Positions 27,094-35,716 of a stretch of DNA of 64,000 nucleotides are shown one piece after another. Position 1 is the first letter of the stretch. Each line of letters starts with the position of its first letter. The translations under genes were made by a program, and so were the position numbers. A model generated the notes under the pieces. It had not been told where the DNA came from. It worked only from the letters and a program-made list of their open reading frames with translations, and did not search any database. Source of the DNA: Mycolicibacterium rutilum (lineage in GTDB: Bacteria; Actinomycetota; Actinomycetes; Mycobacteriales; Mycobacteriaceae); assembly GCF_900108565.1 (NCBI RefSeq), contig NZ_LT629971.1, positions 5,828,001-5,892,000 on the forward strand, written 5' to 3'.

Positions 27094-27441
27094 CTACTCC
27101 TCGGTGTAGCGGTAGGTGCCGATGCTGCACACGTCAATCCGGTTGCGCACCAGCTCTTCTCCGTCGTCGAACACCGCTTTGAAGTCGTAGAGGCATGCTT
27201 CGGTGCCGTCGTCGACGTTGATGTTGACCGACTGCCCCACCGGCAGCACCGACTCCCCGAGGATGTCCTCCTCCCAGGTGTCGCGCCCGATGTTGGAGGC
27301 GTAGAACTCCACGATCGTGTGTCGTGTCTCGTTGATGACCTCCACGTTGCGGTCCTGCGCGCCGGCCGGGGCGGCCAGCCCGACCATGACGACTGCGGCC
27401 GCCCCGATGCCGACGGTCAGCTTCTGCACGGTCTTGTCCAT
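27094..27441 (-). CDS. Small secreted protein
   Basis: 115 residues. A signal peptide (KLTVGIGAAAVVMVGLAAPAGA, cleavage before QDRN) leads to an 85-residue mature protein, acidic, with two Cys (EACLYDF and DVCSIGTY). Related small secreted proteins with an EFYASN-type and WEEDIL core occur widely in bacteria, sometimes misnamed as argininosuccinate lyase; their function is unknown. A strong ribosome site GAGGGGG stands before the ATG. Confidence 0.78.
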   Translation of the reverse strand: MDKTVQKLTVGIGAAAVVMVGLAAPAGAQDRNVEVINETRHTIVEFYASNIGRDTWEEDILGESVLPVGQSVNINVDDGTEACLYDFKAVFDDGEELVRNRIDVCSIGTYRYTEE

Positions 27442-27772
27442 AAGAACCCCCTCTTTGAAAGGGAGCTGCGACTGCAGAGGCCCCCCACCACTGAGGACGG
27501 CTATCTCCCAGGCGGACGAATGTAGCCGACTAGCAGGTTCGACGACGCGGTTTCAGCATTTCAGCGAAATAATGATCTAGATTCGCGGCGCAGGCTTTAC
27601 GCGGCCGCCGCCATAGAGCGGGGCACAACGCCGGGCGTCTACGGTGACCCTCCTCATTGCCAGCCTTGCGGCGACAATGTCGCTGAATTACGACTGGATG
27701 TAGTTCCGCGGGGGGTTGGTGTGCAGGGGTGGGTGGCATCGAATATGTCGATGCTGCAGGGTGTTTCGGGGG
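27442..27772. other. Intergenic region between secreted protein and HNH genes
   Basis: 331 bases with an AT-richer core near 27550-27590. It contains one copy of a 15-base direct repeat (27740-27754). No ORF, RNA gene or clear terminator was recognised. Confidence 0.5.
27740..27754 (+). repeat. Left copy of direct repeat flanking the HNH-LysB pair
   Basis: CGAATATGTCGATGC; the identical word recurs in the same orientation at 30265-30279. Together they bracket the two genes at 27773-30190. Confidence 0.6.
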
Positions 27773-29074
27773 TTAGTTCGGTGAGGGTTTGTAGGGTTCG
27801 TACCACCACCATTCGGCGCGCTCACCCAGCGGCCCGTGCCAGGGCGGCACCGCCGGAGGTGGTTCGGTGGGTGGTCGGGCCAGCGAGGCGCTGGTGATCG
27901 GGTCGCCGTCGCGGTCGGTGATCACGAGTTGGTCAGCGGGGCCGCGGATGGTGATCTCGCCGCGGTGATGCATCCGGTGATGATGCGGGCACACCAGCAC
28001 CAGATTGTGCAGCTCGGTCTGTCCACCGTCTTCCCAATGCACGATGTGATGGGCGTGCAGCCCGCGGGTCGCCCCGCAGCCCGGGACTGCGCAGGTGTTG
28101 TTGCGGTATTCCAGCGCCCGGCGCAACCGCCGGCTGATCACCCGCGTCGTGCGGCCGGCGCCGATGACCTGTCCGCGTTGTTCGAGCCACACCTCACAAT
28201 CGGCGTCACACAACAAATACTGCCGATCCGCATCAGACAACGTCGGGCCGGCGTGGATCCAGCTGGCCCGTTTGTCGACATCCAGATGCACCATCACCGT
28301 GGTGTGCGCACTGTGCGGGCGCCGCGCGACCTCGGCGTCCCAGGCGGTTTCGACCATCCGCATGAACGCATCGGTCAACGTCGGAAACGGCGGCTTGGTG
28401 CCCTGGGCTTTTTCCCGTTCGTATTGGCCGCTGGCCGCAAAACTCGGCGCGTCAGGGTCACCGGCGGTGTCGGGGCCGTGATCGCGGCGATACTCATTGA
28501 TCAACGCGTCGCGGTGCGAGGCCAACGCGGCATCGACCTTGGCCGCCTCCAGATTGGGCACGGTGATGCGGTAGGTCGTGTAGTTGTCGCCGGCGCTTTT
28601 GGAGAACGACCGCTTGAACTCGGGTTCGGGTTCGCGCTCGGGTTCAGGCCGCACCTCCAAGCTGAGCGCCTTGCGGATTTGGCGCACCGTGGCGACTGCC
28701 GCGAAATCGGCGTAGTGATCATCAGAGCCGTCGCCGGCCTGCTGGGCGATCACCCCGACCTGATCCAACGACAACCGCCCCGCACGCATCTCCGTGGTGC
28801 ACCGCGGGAACTCCTCATACCGATCGGCGATCGCGGCCACATTGCCCGCGGTGGTATCCGACATCCCCAGTCTCCACGCCACCAACGCCTTGACCGACTT
28901 GAGCCCCGTGCCGGCCCACAAACCGTCGCGATCGATCTCGGCCACAATCTCCACGATCTGACCGTCGATAGCGTTGCGCTGGCCCGACAATTCCGCCAAC
29001 CGCCCATACAACTCCAACAACCGGTCACCACGGCTCACCGCCGAAGCGTCATCAGAAGCCGTCACCGAAGCCAT
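27773..29074 (-). CDS. DUF222 / HNH endonuclease domain protein (13E12 family)
   Basis: 433 residues. The N-terminal two thirds are the helical DUF222 domain (GRLAELSGQRNAIDGQIVEI, QVGVIAQQ). The C-terminus is a full HNH nuclease: CAVPGC zinc-binding pair, HAHHIVHWEDGGQTELHNL and CPHHHRMHH. This is the 13E12 repeat family that is multicopy in mycobacterial genomes and moves or duplicates readily; the biological role is not established. The ATG at 29074 starts a natural N-terminus (MASVTASDD); a longer reading is also open. It is flanked with the LysB-like gene by direct repeats. Confidence 0.88.
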   Translation of the reverse strand: MASVTASDDASAVSRGDRLLELYGRLAELSGQRNAIDGQIVEIVAEIDRDGLWAGTGLKSVKALVAWRLGMSDTTAGNVAAIADRYEEFPRCTTEMRAGRLSLDQVGVIAQQAGDGSDDHYADFAAVATVRQIRKALSLEVRPEPEREPEPEFKRSFSKSAGDNYTTYRITVPNLEAAKVDAALASHRDALINEYRRDHGPDTAGDPDAPSFAASGQYEREKAQGTKPPFPTLTDAFMRMVETAWDAEVARRPHSAHTTVMVHLDVDKRASWIHAGPTLSDADRQYLLCDADCEVWLEQRGQVIGAGRTTRVISRRLRRALEYRNNTCAVPGCGATRGLHAHHIVHWEDGGQTELHNLVLVCPHHHRMHHRGEITIRGPADQLVITDRDGDPITSASLARPPTEPPPAVPPWHGPLGERAEWWWYEPYKPSPN

Positions 29075-29170
29075 ACCCGCATCATGCCAACGAGGTCTGA
29101 CAAATCTTCGTCGCGCGAGCCCGGCCACGGATGAAAAAGGGTGTGTAGACGCGGTTGTCGACAGCCGCTG

Positions 29171-30190
29171 CTAGAGCGCGGTGCCCACCGGGGCTGACGC
29201 CACGAGGTTCACCGCGCGTTCGACGGCCGTCTGTCCGTTGAAGCTGCGCCAGTCGTGATAGTGGATGTGCGGGTTGCGTGCCAGGAAGTCGCCGACCACG
29301 ATCGCGGTTCTGACGACTTTCGCGAAGGTCTCGGGAGCGTTGGCGAGGTTCAGAAGATCAAGGAACTCATTGCTCTGGATCAAGGTGAGGATCTTGAGCG
29401 CGAACGGCAGGTCGAGTTCCAAAGGGGTGAGCGCCTCGTAGCCGAGGTGCAACAGGGTGTCGTCGGTGGTTGTGGCGTACATGTCGCCGTCGAGGACGAA
29501 GTCGTATGTGCGCGCGCGGAATTGGTCTGGGGTGTAGAACCCGGCGATGCCGGCTCCCGGCGGGTTGTTGCCCACCAGCGTCGGGCCGGGCGGGCGGCAG
29601 GGACTCCCGAACTGGATGACACCGAGCAGGTCGCCGGCGCGGTGGGCCAGCGGTTGGCCGGGCAGCATCAGCCGCAACACTCGCACCACGACCTCGGCGC
29701 CCTGACTGTACCCACACAGATAGAAGCTGCCGGCGTTCATCAGTATCAGCCGGGTGAGTTCGACGACGCCGAGGGCGACCGATTCGTTGTAACTCATGAA
29801 CGGGTTGGGATACAGGAAGCCGGCGGCCGGATAGCCGACCGGCTGGTTGCGCACCAGCCCGCGTTGCTCGAGTTGCCAGCCCGTGTCGAACGGGGGCCCC
29901 ATGAAGGGCGTGGCCCAGGTCCCGGACGCGGTGTAGAAGAACGGACGATCTGTGGGCAGCGATGGCGGCTGATCGAAGTTGAGCCCGAGGCGGCCGAGCG
30001 TCGCGGGGCCCGCGATACCGTCGACCGCCAAGCCGGCGCGCCGTTGGAACTCTCTGACCACCGCCGTCGTCTGTGGGCCGTAGATGCCGTCGACGGTCAG
30101 CCGGGAATACAACGGGTAGTCGCGGTTCAGCCGGGCTTGAAGGAGCCGGACAAGATCATTGCTGTCGTTGGGCCGCAGTATCACCGCCAT
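29171..30190 (-). CDS. LysB-like mycolylarabinogalactan esterase with peptidoglycan-binding domain
   Basis: 339 residues. Residues 8-70 are a PG_binding_1 repeat (LVRLLQARLNRDYP, VDGIYGPQTTAVVREFQ, AVDGIAGPATLG). The rest is a cutinase/PE-PPE-type alpha/beta hydrolase with the elbow GYSQG (Ser162), an Asp in LDGDMY (234-236) and His in PHIHYHDW (308-312). This architecture is that of mycobacteriophage lysin B, which cuts the ester joining mycolic acids to arabinogalactan at lysis. No signal peptide is visible, as for phage LysB. No other phage genes are nearby, so it is a stranded or domesticated copy. Alternative: a host cell-wall-remodelling hydrolase. Confidence 0.82.
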   Translation of the reverse strand: MAVILRPNDSNDLVRLLQARLNRDYPLYSRLTVDGIYGPQTTAVVREFQRRAGLAVDGIAGPATLGRLGLNFDQPPSLPTDRPFFYTASGTWATPFMGPPFDTGWQLEQRGLVRNQPVGYPAAGFLYPNPFMSYNESVALGVVELTRLILMNAGSFYLCGYSQGAEVVVRVLRLMLPGQPLAHRAGDLLGVIQFGSPCRPPGPTLVGNNPPGAGIAGFYTPDQFRARTYDFVLDGDMYATTTDDTLLHLGYEALTPLELDLPFALKILTLIQSNEFLDLLNLANAPETFAKVVRTAIVVGDFLARNPHIHYHDWRSFNGQTAVERAVNLVASAPVGTAL

Positions 30191-30264
30191 GATGCACTCC
30201 TCAGTTCGACGCGATCACCCCACAGTAGCGCTGCGCGCTGACACCAAATACTCTGCGGCTCAAC

Positions 30265-30279
30265 CGAATATGTCGATGC
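30265..30279 (+). repeat. Right copy of direct repeat flanking the HNH-LysB pair
   Basis: CGAATATGTCGATGC, identical to 27740-27754, 75 bases upstream of the LysB-like gene start. Confidence 0.6.
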
Positions 30280-30349
30280 ATTAGCCAGCGCAGGTACGGT
30301 CAACGAGGTTCCGACCGAATAGGATCAGCTCACCGGCAGTCGATGCCCG

Positions 30350-31888
30350 TCAGAGCGAACGTACGCCGGATCGCGAAGATCGCACCCGGGGGTCGAGTCC
30401 GTACACCTTGACGGGAGTCGACTTTCCTTTGAGTGAGAAAGATCCCCTCTCGGTCAGTCCAGACTGTCCGGAACCTAGGGACCCGACCGACTGCTGAGTC
30501 ATCAGAATCGAATCACCGGTGGTCTTGGTGAGCTGCTCCACACGGGCCGCGACGTTGACCGCATCGCCGATCAACGTGAACTCCAGCTTGCCCGCCGCGC
30601 CGATCGTGCCCGCGATCACCACACCGGTGTTGATTCCGATCCCGATCCGCAACTCTGCGCCGAAGCGCTCTGGCACCAACCGCTGAATGCTCACAGCCGC
30701 GCTCACCGCCGCATCGGCATGACCCACAAGCTCATTCGGAGCACCGAACACCGCCAATGCACCATCACCGAGGAACTTGTTGACGTGGCCACCAGCATCC
30801 ACCACCGCAGGCACCACGATCCCGAGAAAGGCGTTCAACCGGGCCACCGTGTCCTCGGCGGTGTTCGACTCGGCGAACGGCGTGAAGTCACGCACGTCGA
30901 CGAACATCACCGTCACCTCGCGCCGCTCGCCGGTGAAAACATCATCACCCTGCTCGAGCAACCGCGACGCCAACACCGGATCGACATAGGTCCCGAACGC
31001 CGCCTGAAGCCGTTGACGCTCAGCCAGACCCGCCTGCATCCGATTGAACGAGGCCGCCAATGCACCGAGATCATCGTCTTGGACCACCGGCAGCCGCTGA
31101 CTGTAAACACCGGCCGCCACCCGCTCAGTACCCTCCGCCAGATCGCGAATCGGCTTCAGTGACGGTGAGAAGGCCGTTCCGACGGTGATCGGTACGGCGA
31201 AGCCGATAGTCAGGGCGGCGCCGTTCACCACCCAGTAGACGGGCGTCTCGCCGGCGCGTTCGAAAACGGCCGCCAGTGCCGAGCCCGCAACCGCGAAAGA
31301 GAACGCAACGGCAAGCACCGATGCGTTGGACCACGCAGCGAATGTCGGTCGCGACCGAGGCAGGTGGTCGCCGATTCCGGTATCACCGACCAGGGCAACC
31401 CTGGCCGGTCGCATCAACGCCTCCACGAGGCTGTGCACAGCGATCAGCGCCAGCGAAGCGCCCACCGACACACCGACGATTCCGTACTGGACAATCCGCG
31501 ACCATGGCGCACCGGCGGCCGCGCCCACCAGTGGCCACAGCGCGCCCGACAGAATGGCGGTTCCCGCCACGCCTCTTGTCGCCGCTCCCCGCGCGAATGA
31601 ATAGGTGCCCGCCAAGGCGGTGTTCCGATCGACGTTCTCACCGTCCGACCACCGCTCGACCATCCGGATGTCGCGACGCCCCGCAGGAAGGAACGCGTAA
31701 CCCTGCACGAGCAGAACGATGACGACGACGACCGCGGCCTCCGGGTACACCGTCGAGTCCTCGAAGCTGACGATGAGAAACGCCACGAAGAGATAGACCG
31801 GCAACAACACCACGTACGCGATGGCCAAGATCGCCCACGAATACCTCGATGCAAACCGGTCCCAAGCCCACTGCCCGATGCGGTCCAT
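30350..31888 (-). CDS. Membrane class III adenylate cyclase with HAMP domain
   Basis: 512 residues. About six membrane segments fill residues 15-260, then a HAMP linker (SLKPIRDLAEGTERVAAG) and a C-terminal cyclase domain from about 325. All six catalytic positions are kept: metal Asp331 (FVDVRDF) and Asp375 (KFLGDG), purine-contacting Lys371 and Asp442 (LIGDAVN), transition-state Asn445 and Arg449. It makes cAMP from ATP as a homodimer. The layout matches the Rv1318c-Rv1320c/Rv3645 group of mycobacterial cyclases. The ATG at 31888 lies a few bases after a hairpin (31897-31933); longer readings would pass through that repeat. Confidence 0.9.
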   Translation of the reverse strand: MDRIGQWAWDRFASRYSWAILAIAYVVLLPVYLFVAFLIVSFEDSTVYPEAAVVVVIVLLVQGYAFLPAGRRDIRMVERWSDGENVDRNTALAGTYSFARGAATRGVAGTAILSGALWPLVGAAAGAPWSRIVQYGIVGVSVGASLALIAVHSLVEALMRPARVALVGDTGIGDHLPRSRPTFAAWSNASVLAVAFSFAVAGSALAAVFERAGETPVYWVVNGAALTIGFAVPITVGTAFSPSLKPIRDLAEGTERVAAGVYSQRLPVVQDDDLGALAASFNRMQAGLAERQRLQAAFGTYVDPVLASRLLEQGDDVFTGERREVTVMFVDVRDFTPFAESNTAEDTVARLNAFLGIVVPAVVDAGGHVNKFLGDGALAVFGAPNELVGHADAAVSAAVSIQRLVPERFGAELRIGIGINTGVVIAGTIGAAGKLEFTLIGDAVNVAARVEQLTKTTGDSILMTQQSVGSLGSGQSGLTERGSFSLKGKSTPVKVYGLDPRVRSSRSGVRSL

Positions 31889-31896
31889 GCCGACTA

Positions 31897-31933
31897 CGAA
31901 ACACCCCCGGCCGATTGCAGTGGGAGTGTTTCG
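31897..31933 (-). terminator. Hairpin resembling the groEL1 terminator, second copy
   Basis: CGAAACAC..GTGTTTCG arms with an inner CCC/GGG. It shares the tail GTGTTTCGTCGGA with the hairpin at 31989-32022, so the two look like a duplicated terminator. It sits just upstream of the cyclase ATG. Confidence 0.5.
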
Positions 31934-31988
31934 TCGGACTGCTCGGCTGCGCTGACATTGCAACGTCACGGCGTGTGGCTGAAAACGA

Positions 31989-32022
31989 AAACACCCCCGG
32001 CCCAACCGGACCGGGGGTGTTT
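31989..32022 (-). terminator. Terminator hairpin downstream of groEL1
   Basis: AAACACCCCCGG and CCGGGGGTGTTT, perfect 12-base arms around a ten-base loop, starting 13 bases after the groEL1 stop. On the minus strand the T-rich side is short (GTGTTT on one strand, AAACAC on the other), as is usual for mycobacterial terminators. Confidence 0.75.
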
Positions 32023-32034
32023 CGTCGGAACTAC

Positions 32035-33663
32035 TCAGTGATGGTGGTGATGACCGTGGCCGTGGCCATGGCCGTCGTCCTCCGGCTCCTCCGGCTTGTC
32101 GACGACGGCGGTCTCCGTCGTCAGCACCATGCGGGCCACGGACGCGGCGTTGAGCACCGCCGAACGCGTCACCTTCACCGGGTCGACGACGCCGTCGGCC
32201 GCGAGATCGCCGTACTCCAGCGTGGCGGCGTTGAAGCCCTGCCCCGCAGGCAGTTCGGCGACCTTGCTGACCACGACCGAGCCGTCCAGGCCGGCGTTGG
32301 TGGCGATCCAGTACAGCGGGGCCGTCAGCGCGGACGCGAACACCTCGACACCGAGGCGCTCGTCACCGGAGAGGGTGTCGCGCAGCTTCTCCACCGCGCC
32401 CCGCGCCTTGACCAGAGCCGCACCGCCACCGGCGATGACGCCCTCCTCGACGGCCGCCTTGGCCGCCGCGACCGCATCTTCGACGGCTTCCTTGCGCTTC
32501 TTGAGGTCGGTCTCGGTGGCCGCACCGACCTGGATGACGGCGACGCCGCCGGCCAGCTTGGCCAACCGCTCCTCGAGCTTCTCGCGGTCCCACTCCGAAT
32601 CGGTCGCCTCGATCTCGGCGCGCAGCTGAGACTTGCGCGCCTCGATGGCGTCCTTGGTGCCGCCGCCGTCGACGATGGTCGTGCTGTCCTTGTCCACGAC
32701 GACGCGCCGGGCGCTGCCCAGCACCTCGAGGCCGACCTCGCGCAGCACCAGGCCGACGTCGGGGTTGATGACCTCGCCGCCGGTGACGATCGCCAGGTCG
32801 TCGAGGAACGCCTTGCGACGGTCGCCGAAGAACGGCGCCTTGACCGCGACGGCCTTCAGCGTCTTGCGGATCGCGTTGACGACCAGGGTCGAAAGCGCCT
32901 CACCCTCAACGTCTTCGGCGACGATCAGCAGCGGCTTGCCCGCCTCGGCGACCTTCTCCAGCAGCGGGAGCAGGTCCGGCAGCGAGCTGATCTTCTCGCG
33001 GTGCAGCAGCACCAGCGCGTCCTCGAGCACCGCTTCCTGGGCGTCGAAGTCGGTGACGAAGTACGCCGACAGGTAGCCCTTGTCGAAGCCGACACCGTCG
33101 GTGATCACCAGCTCGGTGCTCAGCGTCGAGGACTCCTCGACCGAGACGACGCCGTCCGCGCCGACCTTGGTCATGGCCTCGCCGACCAGGTCGCCGACGT
33201 GCGCGTCACGCGAGGACACCGTGGCGACCTGCGCGATGGCGTTCTTGTCCGACACCGGGGTCGCCGCGGCCAGCAGCGCCTCGGAGGCCGCGTCGGCGGC
33301 CTTGGAGATGCCCGCGCCGAGCGCGATCGGGTTGGCACCGGCGGCGACGTTGCGCAGCCCGGCCTTGACCAGCGCCTGCGCCAGCACGGTCGCGGTGGTG
33401 GTGCCGTCACCGGCGACGTCGTTGGTCTTGGTCGCCACAGACTTCACCAGCTGGGCGCCGAGGTTTTCGAACGGGTCTTCCAGGTCGATCTCGCGGGCGA
33501 TGGTCACACCGTCGTTGGTGACGGTCGGCCCGCCCCAGGACTTGGCCAGCACCACGTTGCGGCCACGCGGCCCCAACGTCACCCGCACCGCGTCGGCCAG
33601 CTTGTCTACGCCGGCTTCCATTGCGCGGCGCGCAGTCTCGTTGAACTCAATCTGCTTGCTCAT
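32035..33663 (-). CDS. groEL1: 60-kDa chaperonin GroEL1 (Cpn60.1)
   Basis: 542 residues, full chaperonin length. The ATP-binding GDGTTTATVLAQALV segment and family start EFNETARRAMEAGVDKLADAV are intact. The C-terminus is GHGHGHGHHHHH instead of the GGM tail of GroEL2, which identifies the mycobacterial GroEL1 paralogue. GroEL1 proteins are poor general foldases and have been linked to biofilm mycolate synthesis and metal (copper, nickel) binding by the His tail. It follows groES by 92 bases and is under the CIRCE operator. The essential GroEL2 is encoded elsewhere. Confidence 0.97.
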   Translation of the reverse strand: MSKQIEFNETARRAMEAGVDKLADAVRVTLGPRGRNVVLAKSWGGPTVTNDGVTIAREIDLEDPFENLGAQLVKSVATKTNDVAGDGTTTATVLAQALVKAGLRNVAAGANPIALGAGISKAADAASEALLAAATPVSDKNAIAQVATVSSRDAHVGDLVGEAMTKVGADGVVSVEESSTLSTELVITDGVGFDKGYLSAYFVTDFDAQEAVLEDALVLLHREKISSLPDLLPLLEKVAEAGKPLLIVAEDVEGEALSTLVVNAIRKTLKAVAVKAPFFGDRRKAFLDDLAIVTGGEVINPDVGLVLREVGLEVLGSARRVVVDKDSTTIVDGGGTKDAIEARKSQLRAEIEATDSEWDREKLEERLAKLAGGVAVIQVGAATETDLKKRKEAVEDAVAAAKAAVEEGVIAGGGAALVKARGAVEKLRDTLSGDERLGVEVFASALTAPLYWIATNAGLDGSVVVSKVAELPAGQGFNAATLEYGDLAADGVVDPVKVTRSAVLNAASVARMVLTTETAVVDKPEEPEDDGHGHGHGHHHHH

Positions 33664-33755
33664 AGCTGTCTTTCTCTGGGGTGCAATAGCTACAGACGCA
33701 TGCCGCCCCGGAAATCACCCGCGTAACGGGGATTCCCGGGGCGGAACACGGGTGC

Positions 33756-34058
33756 TTACTTGTTGACGACGGCCAGCACGTCGCGGGCCGACAGGATCAG
33801 GTACTCCTCGCCGTTGTACTTGATCTCGGTGCCGCCGTACTTGCTGTAGATGACGGTGTCGCCCTCCGCGACGTCCAGGGGGATGCGCTTCTCGCCCTCA
33901 TCGTCCCAGCGGCCGGGGCCAACTGCGACGACGGTGCCTTCTTGCGGCTTCTCCTTAGCGGTGTCGGGGATGACCAGACCGGAAGCGGTCGTGGTCTCGG
34001 CCTCGTTGGCCTGTACGAGGATCTTGTCCTCGAGTGGCTTGATGTTCACGCTCGCCAC
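33756..34058 (-). CDS. groES: 10-kDa co-chaperonin GroES
   Basis: 100 residues from the GTG at 34058, with GGAGGG upstream; nearly identical to M. tuberculosis GroES (ASVNIKPLEDKILVQANEAE). The mobile loop ETTTASGLVIPDTAKEKP and the roof loop are intact. It caps the GroEL ring during folding. It is the only co-chaperonin gene in such genomes and serves both GroEL paralogues. A 5' leader of about 130 bases separates it from the CIRCE element. Confidence 0.97.
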   Translation of the reverse strand: MASVNIKPLEDKILVQANEAETTTASGLVIPDTAKEKPQEGTVVAVGPGRWDDEGEKRIPLDVAEGDTVIYSKYGGTEIKYNGEEYLILSARDVLAVVNK

Positions 34059-34190
34059 GATGGAGCCCTCCACTAGTTCAGGTGTTCGACCCGGGGTCCC
34101 GGATCTCTCGATTACCAGGTGTTTCGGCATGGCGTCCGTGCCCACGCACCGTCGTCGCGGGTGCCGGCGCAGGGATTGGCCGCCTGCCAC

Positions 34191-34217
34191 CTAGCACTCT
34201 ATACATGCGAGTGCTAG
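34191..34217 (-). promoter_or_regulatory. CIRCE operator (HrcA site) of groES-groEL1
   Basis: CTAGCACTC-N9-GAGTGCTAG, a perfect inverted repeat with the nine-base spacer of CIRCE. HrcA binds it and represses the chaperonin genes until heat shock. An extra half-site AGCACTC follows at about 34216-34222. The element begins 21 bases after the end of the SnoaL-like gene, so run-in transcription from the tsaD operon would also pass it. Confidence 0.95.
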
Positions 34218-34238
34218 CACTCAAGGCTAGCCCTCTGC

Positions 34239-34694
34239 CTATTTCCCGTAGGAGTGCGGGTCGATCATGAGGTGGGCCGACACGTCACCCACCATCTCGA
34301 CGTCGACCCGGCGTTCGGTGAAGTACCAGCCGTCGTCATCGCAGCCGAAGGCGTCGGAGTACCGGCCGACCACGATGGGCTGCAGCGGGACCGACTCGGT
34401 GTTCTGCACGACGCAGAACGTGGACCGTGCGGTGGCCGTGCGGTCCTGGCTGATCTCGACAATCGGGTTGAGCACGAGGTGGCGGGTGCGCGGCGTATTG
34501 CCGTGCTCCGGGTAGCGCCGAGTGGTCGACGCGAACAGCCCGGCGATCGCGTCGGCGCCCGCGACCCCCATGAAGTTGCCCCGGCCGAGCAGGCGTCCGA
34601 CCCCGCCGAAGTCGCCGGCGTCGATCAGCTCGGCGTAGCGGTACAGCAGTTCGGTGACGGCCAGCTTGTCGGCCAGCTTGTCTCCCGGGCTCAC
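34239..34694 (-). CDS. SnoaL/NTF2-like domain protein
   Basis: 151 residues. It starts with DKLAVTELLYRYAELIDAGDF, the classic SnoaL-like opening, and has the strands RTRHLVLNPIVEI and the Asp/Tyr-rich C-terminal sheet DDDGWYFTERRVDVEMVGD. These cone-shaped folds occur in polyketide cyclases, dehydratases and ring-hydroxylating dioxygenase small subunits; no specific activity can be assigned. The GTG overlaps the tsaD stop by four bases, so it is the last member of the overlapping operon. Confidence 0.8.
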   Translation of the reverse strand: MSPGDKLADKLAVTELLYRYAELIDAGDFGGVGRLLGRGNFMGVAGADAIAGLFASTTRRYPEHGNTPRTRHLVLNPIVEISQDRTATARSTFCVVQNTESVPLQPIVVGRYSDAFGCDDDGWYFTERRVDVEMVGDVSAHLMIDPHSYGK

Positions 34695-35716
34695 GCGACC
34701 TGTCCCTGCACCACCGGCAGTCCGGGATCGCTGACCGCGTCCAGCGGCGACGGCGCGGCGCCCGCGGCGATCAGGTGCGCAGCGAACGACGCGATCATCG
34801 CGCCGTTGTCGGTGCACAGCCGCGGCCGCGGGATCCGCAGCGTCAGGCCGTTGGCCGCGCAGCGTTCCTCGGCCAGCTCCCGCAGCCGCGAGTTCGCCGC
34901 CACCCCGCCGGCGATGAGCAGCGTCGAGACGTTGAGCTCCTTGGCTGCGCGCACCGCCTTGAGGGTCAGCACGTCGGCGACCGCTTCCTGAAAGCCCGCG
35001 GCCACGTCGGCGGGCGCGGCGTCGGGGTTCGCCTCGACGTACCGGGCCACGGCGGTCTTGAGCCCGGAGAAGCTGAACGCGTACGGGTCGTCGCGCGGCC
35101 CGGTCATTCCGCGCGGGAACACCACCGCATCGCGGTTGCCCTCGCGCGCCAGATCGTCGAGCACCTTGCCGCCCGGATAGCCCAGGCCCAACAGCCGCGC
35201 CACCTTGTCGTAGGCCTCCCCCGCGGCGTCGTCGACGGTGCTGCCGAGCTCGATGATCGGCTCGCCCAGCGACCGCACGTGCAGCAGGTTGGTGTGTCCG
35301 CCGGACACCAGCAGCCCGACGCTGTCGGGCAGCGGGCCGCGATCGAACACATCGGCCGCCAGGTGCCCGCCGAGATGGTTGACGGCGTAGAACGGCACCT
35401 GCCACGCCGCCGAATAGGCCTTGGCCGCTGCCACTCCCACCAGTAGCGCACCGGCCAGTCCGGGCCCGATGGTGGCGGCGACGATGTCGGGCTTGTCCAG
35501 GCCGGCCGCGTCCAGCGCGCGGCGCATCGTCGGCCCGAGCGCTTCGAGGTGGGCGCGGGACGCGATCTCGGGGACGACGCCGCCGAACCGGGCGTGTTCG
35601 TCGACGCTGGAGGCCACCTCGTCGGCGAGCAGCCGCACCGAACCGTCGGCGCCCAGTTCGGCGATGCCGACGCCGGTTTCGTCGCAGGAGCTCTCGATGG
35701 CCAGGATGATCGTCAT
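34691..35716 (-). CDS. tsaD: tRNA N6-adenosine threonylcarbamoyltransferase TsaD
   Basis: 341 residues. It joins threonylcarbamoyl-AMP to A37 of ANN-decoding tRNAs (t6A). ASKHA fold with ILAIESSCDETGVGI at the N-terminus, the iron-binding HLGGH motif and SGGHTNLL; a second part GGVAANSRLRE contacts nucleotide. It works with TsaB and TsaE, both encoded upstream in this same operon; the TsaC/Sua5 partner is elsewhere. Its ATG overlaps the rimI stop and its stop overlaps the SnoaL gene start. Confidence 0.97.
   Translation of the reverse strand: MTIILAIESSCDETGVGIAELGADGSVRLLADEVASSVDEHARFGGVVPEIASRAHLEALGPTMRRALDAAGLDKPDIVAATIGPGLAGALLVGVAAAKAYSAAWQVPFYAVNHLGGHLAADVFDRGPLPDSVGLLVSGGHTNLLHVRSLGEPIIELGSTVDDAAGEAYDKVARLLGLGYPGGKVLDDLAREGNRDAVVFPRGMTGPRDDPYAFSFSGLKTAVARYVEANPDAAPADVAAGFQEAVADVLTLKAVRAAKELNVSTLLIAGGVAANSRLRELAEERCAANGLTLRIPRPRLCTDNGAMIASFAAHLIAAGAAPSPLDAVSDPGLPVVQGQVA

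Noticed and set aside
31849..33726. 625-codon plus-strand reading across groEL1
   Set aside because: Antisense to a fully conserved chaperonin gene, no recognisable domain.
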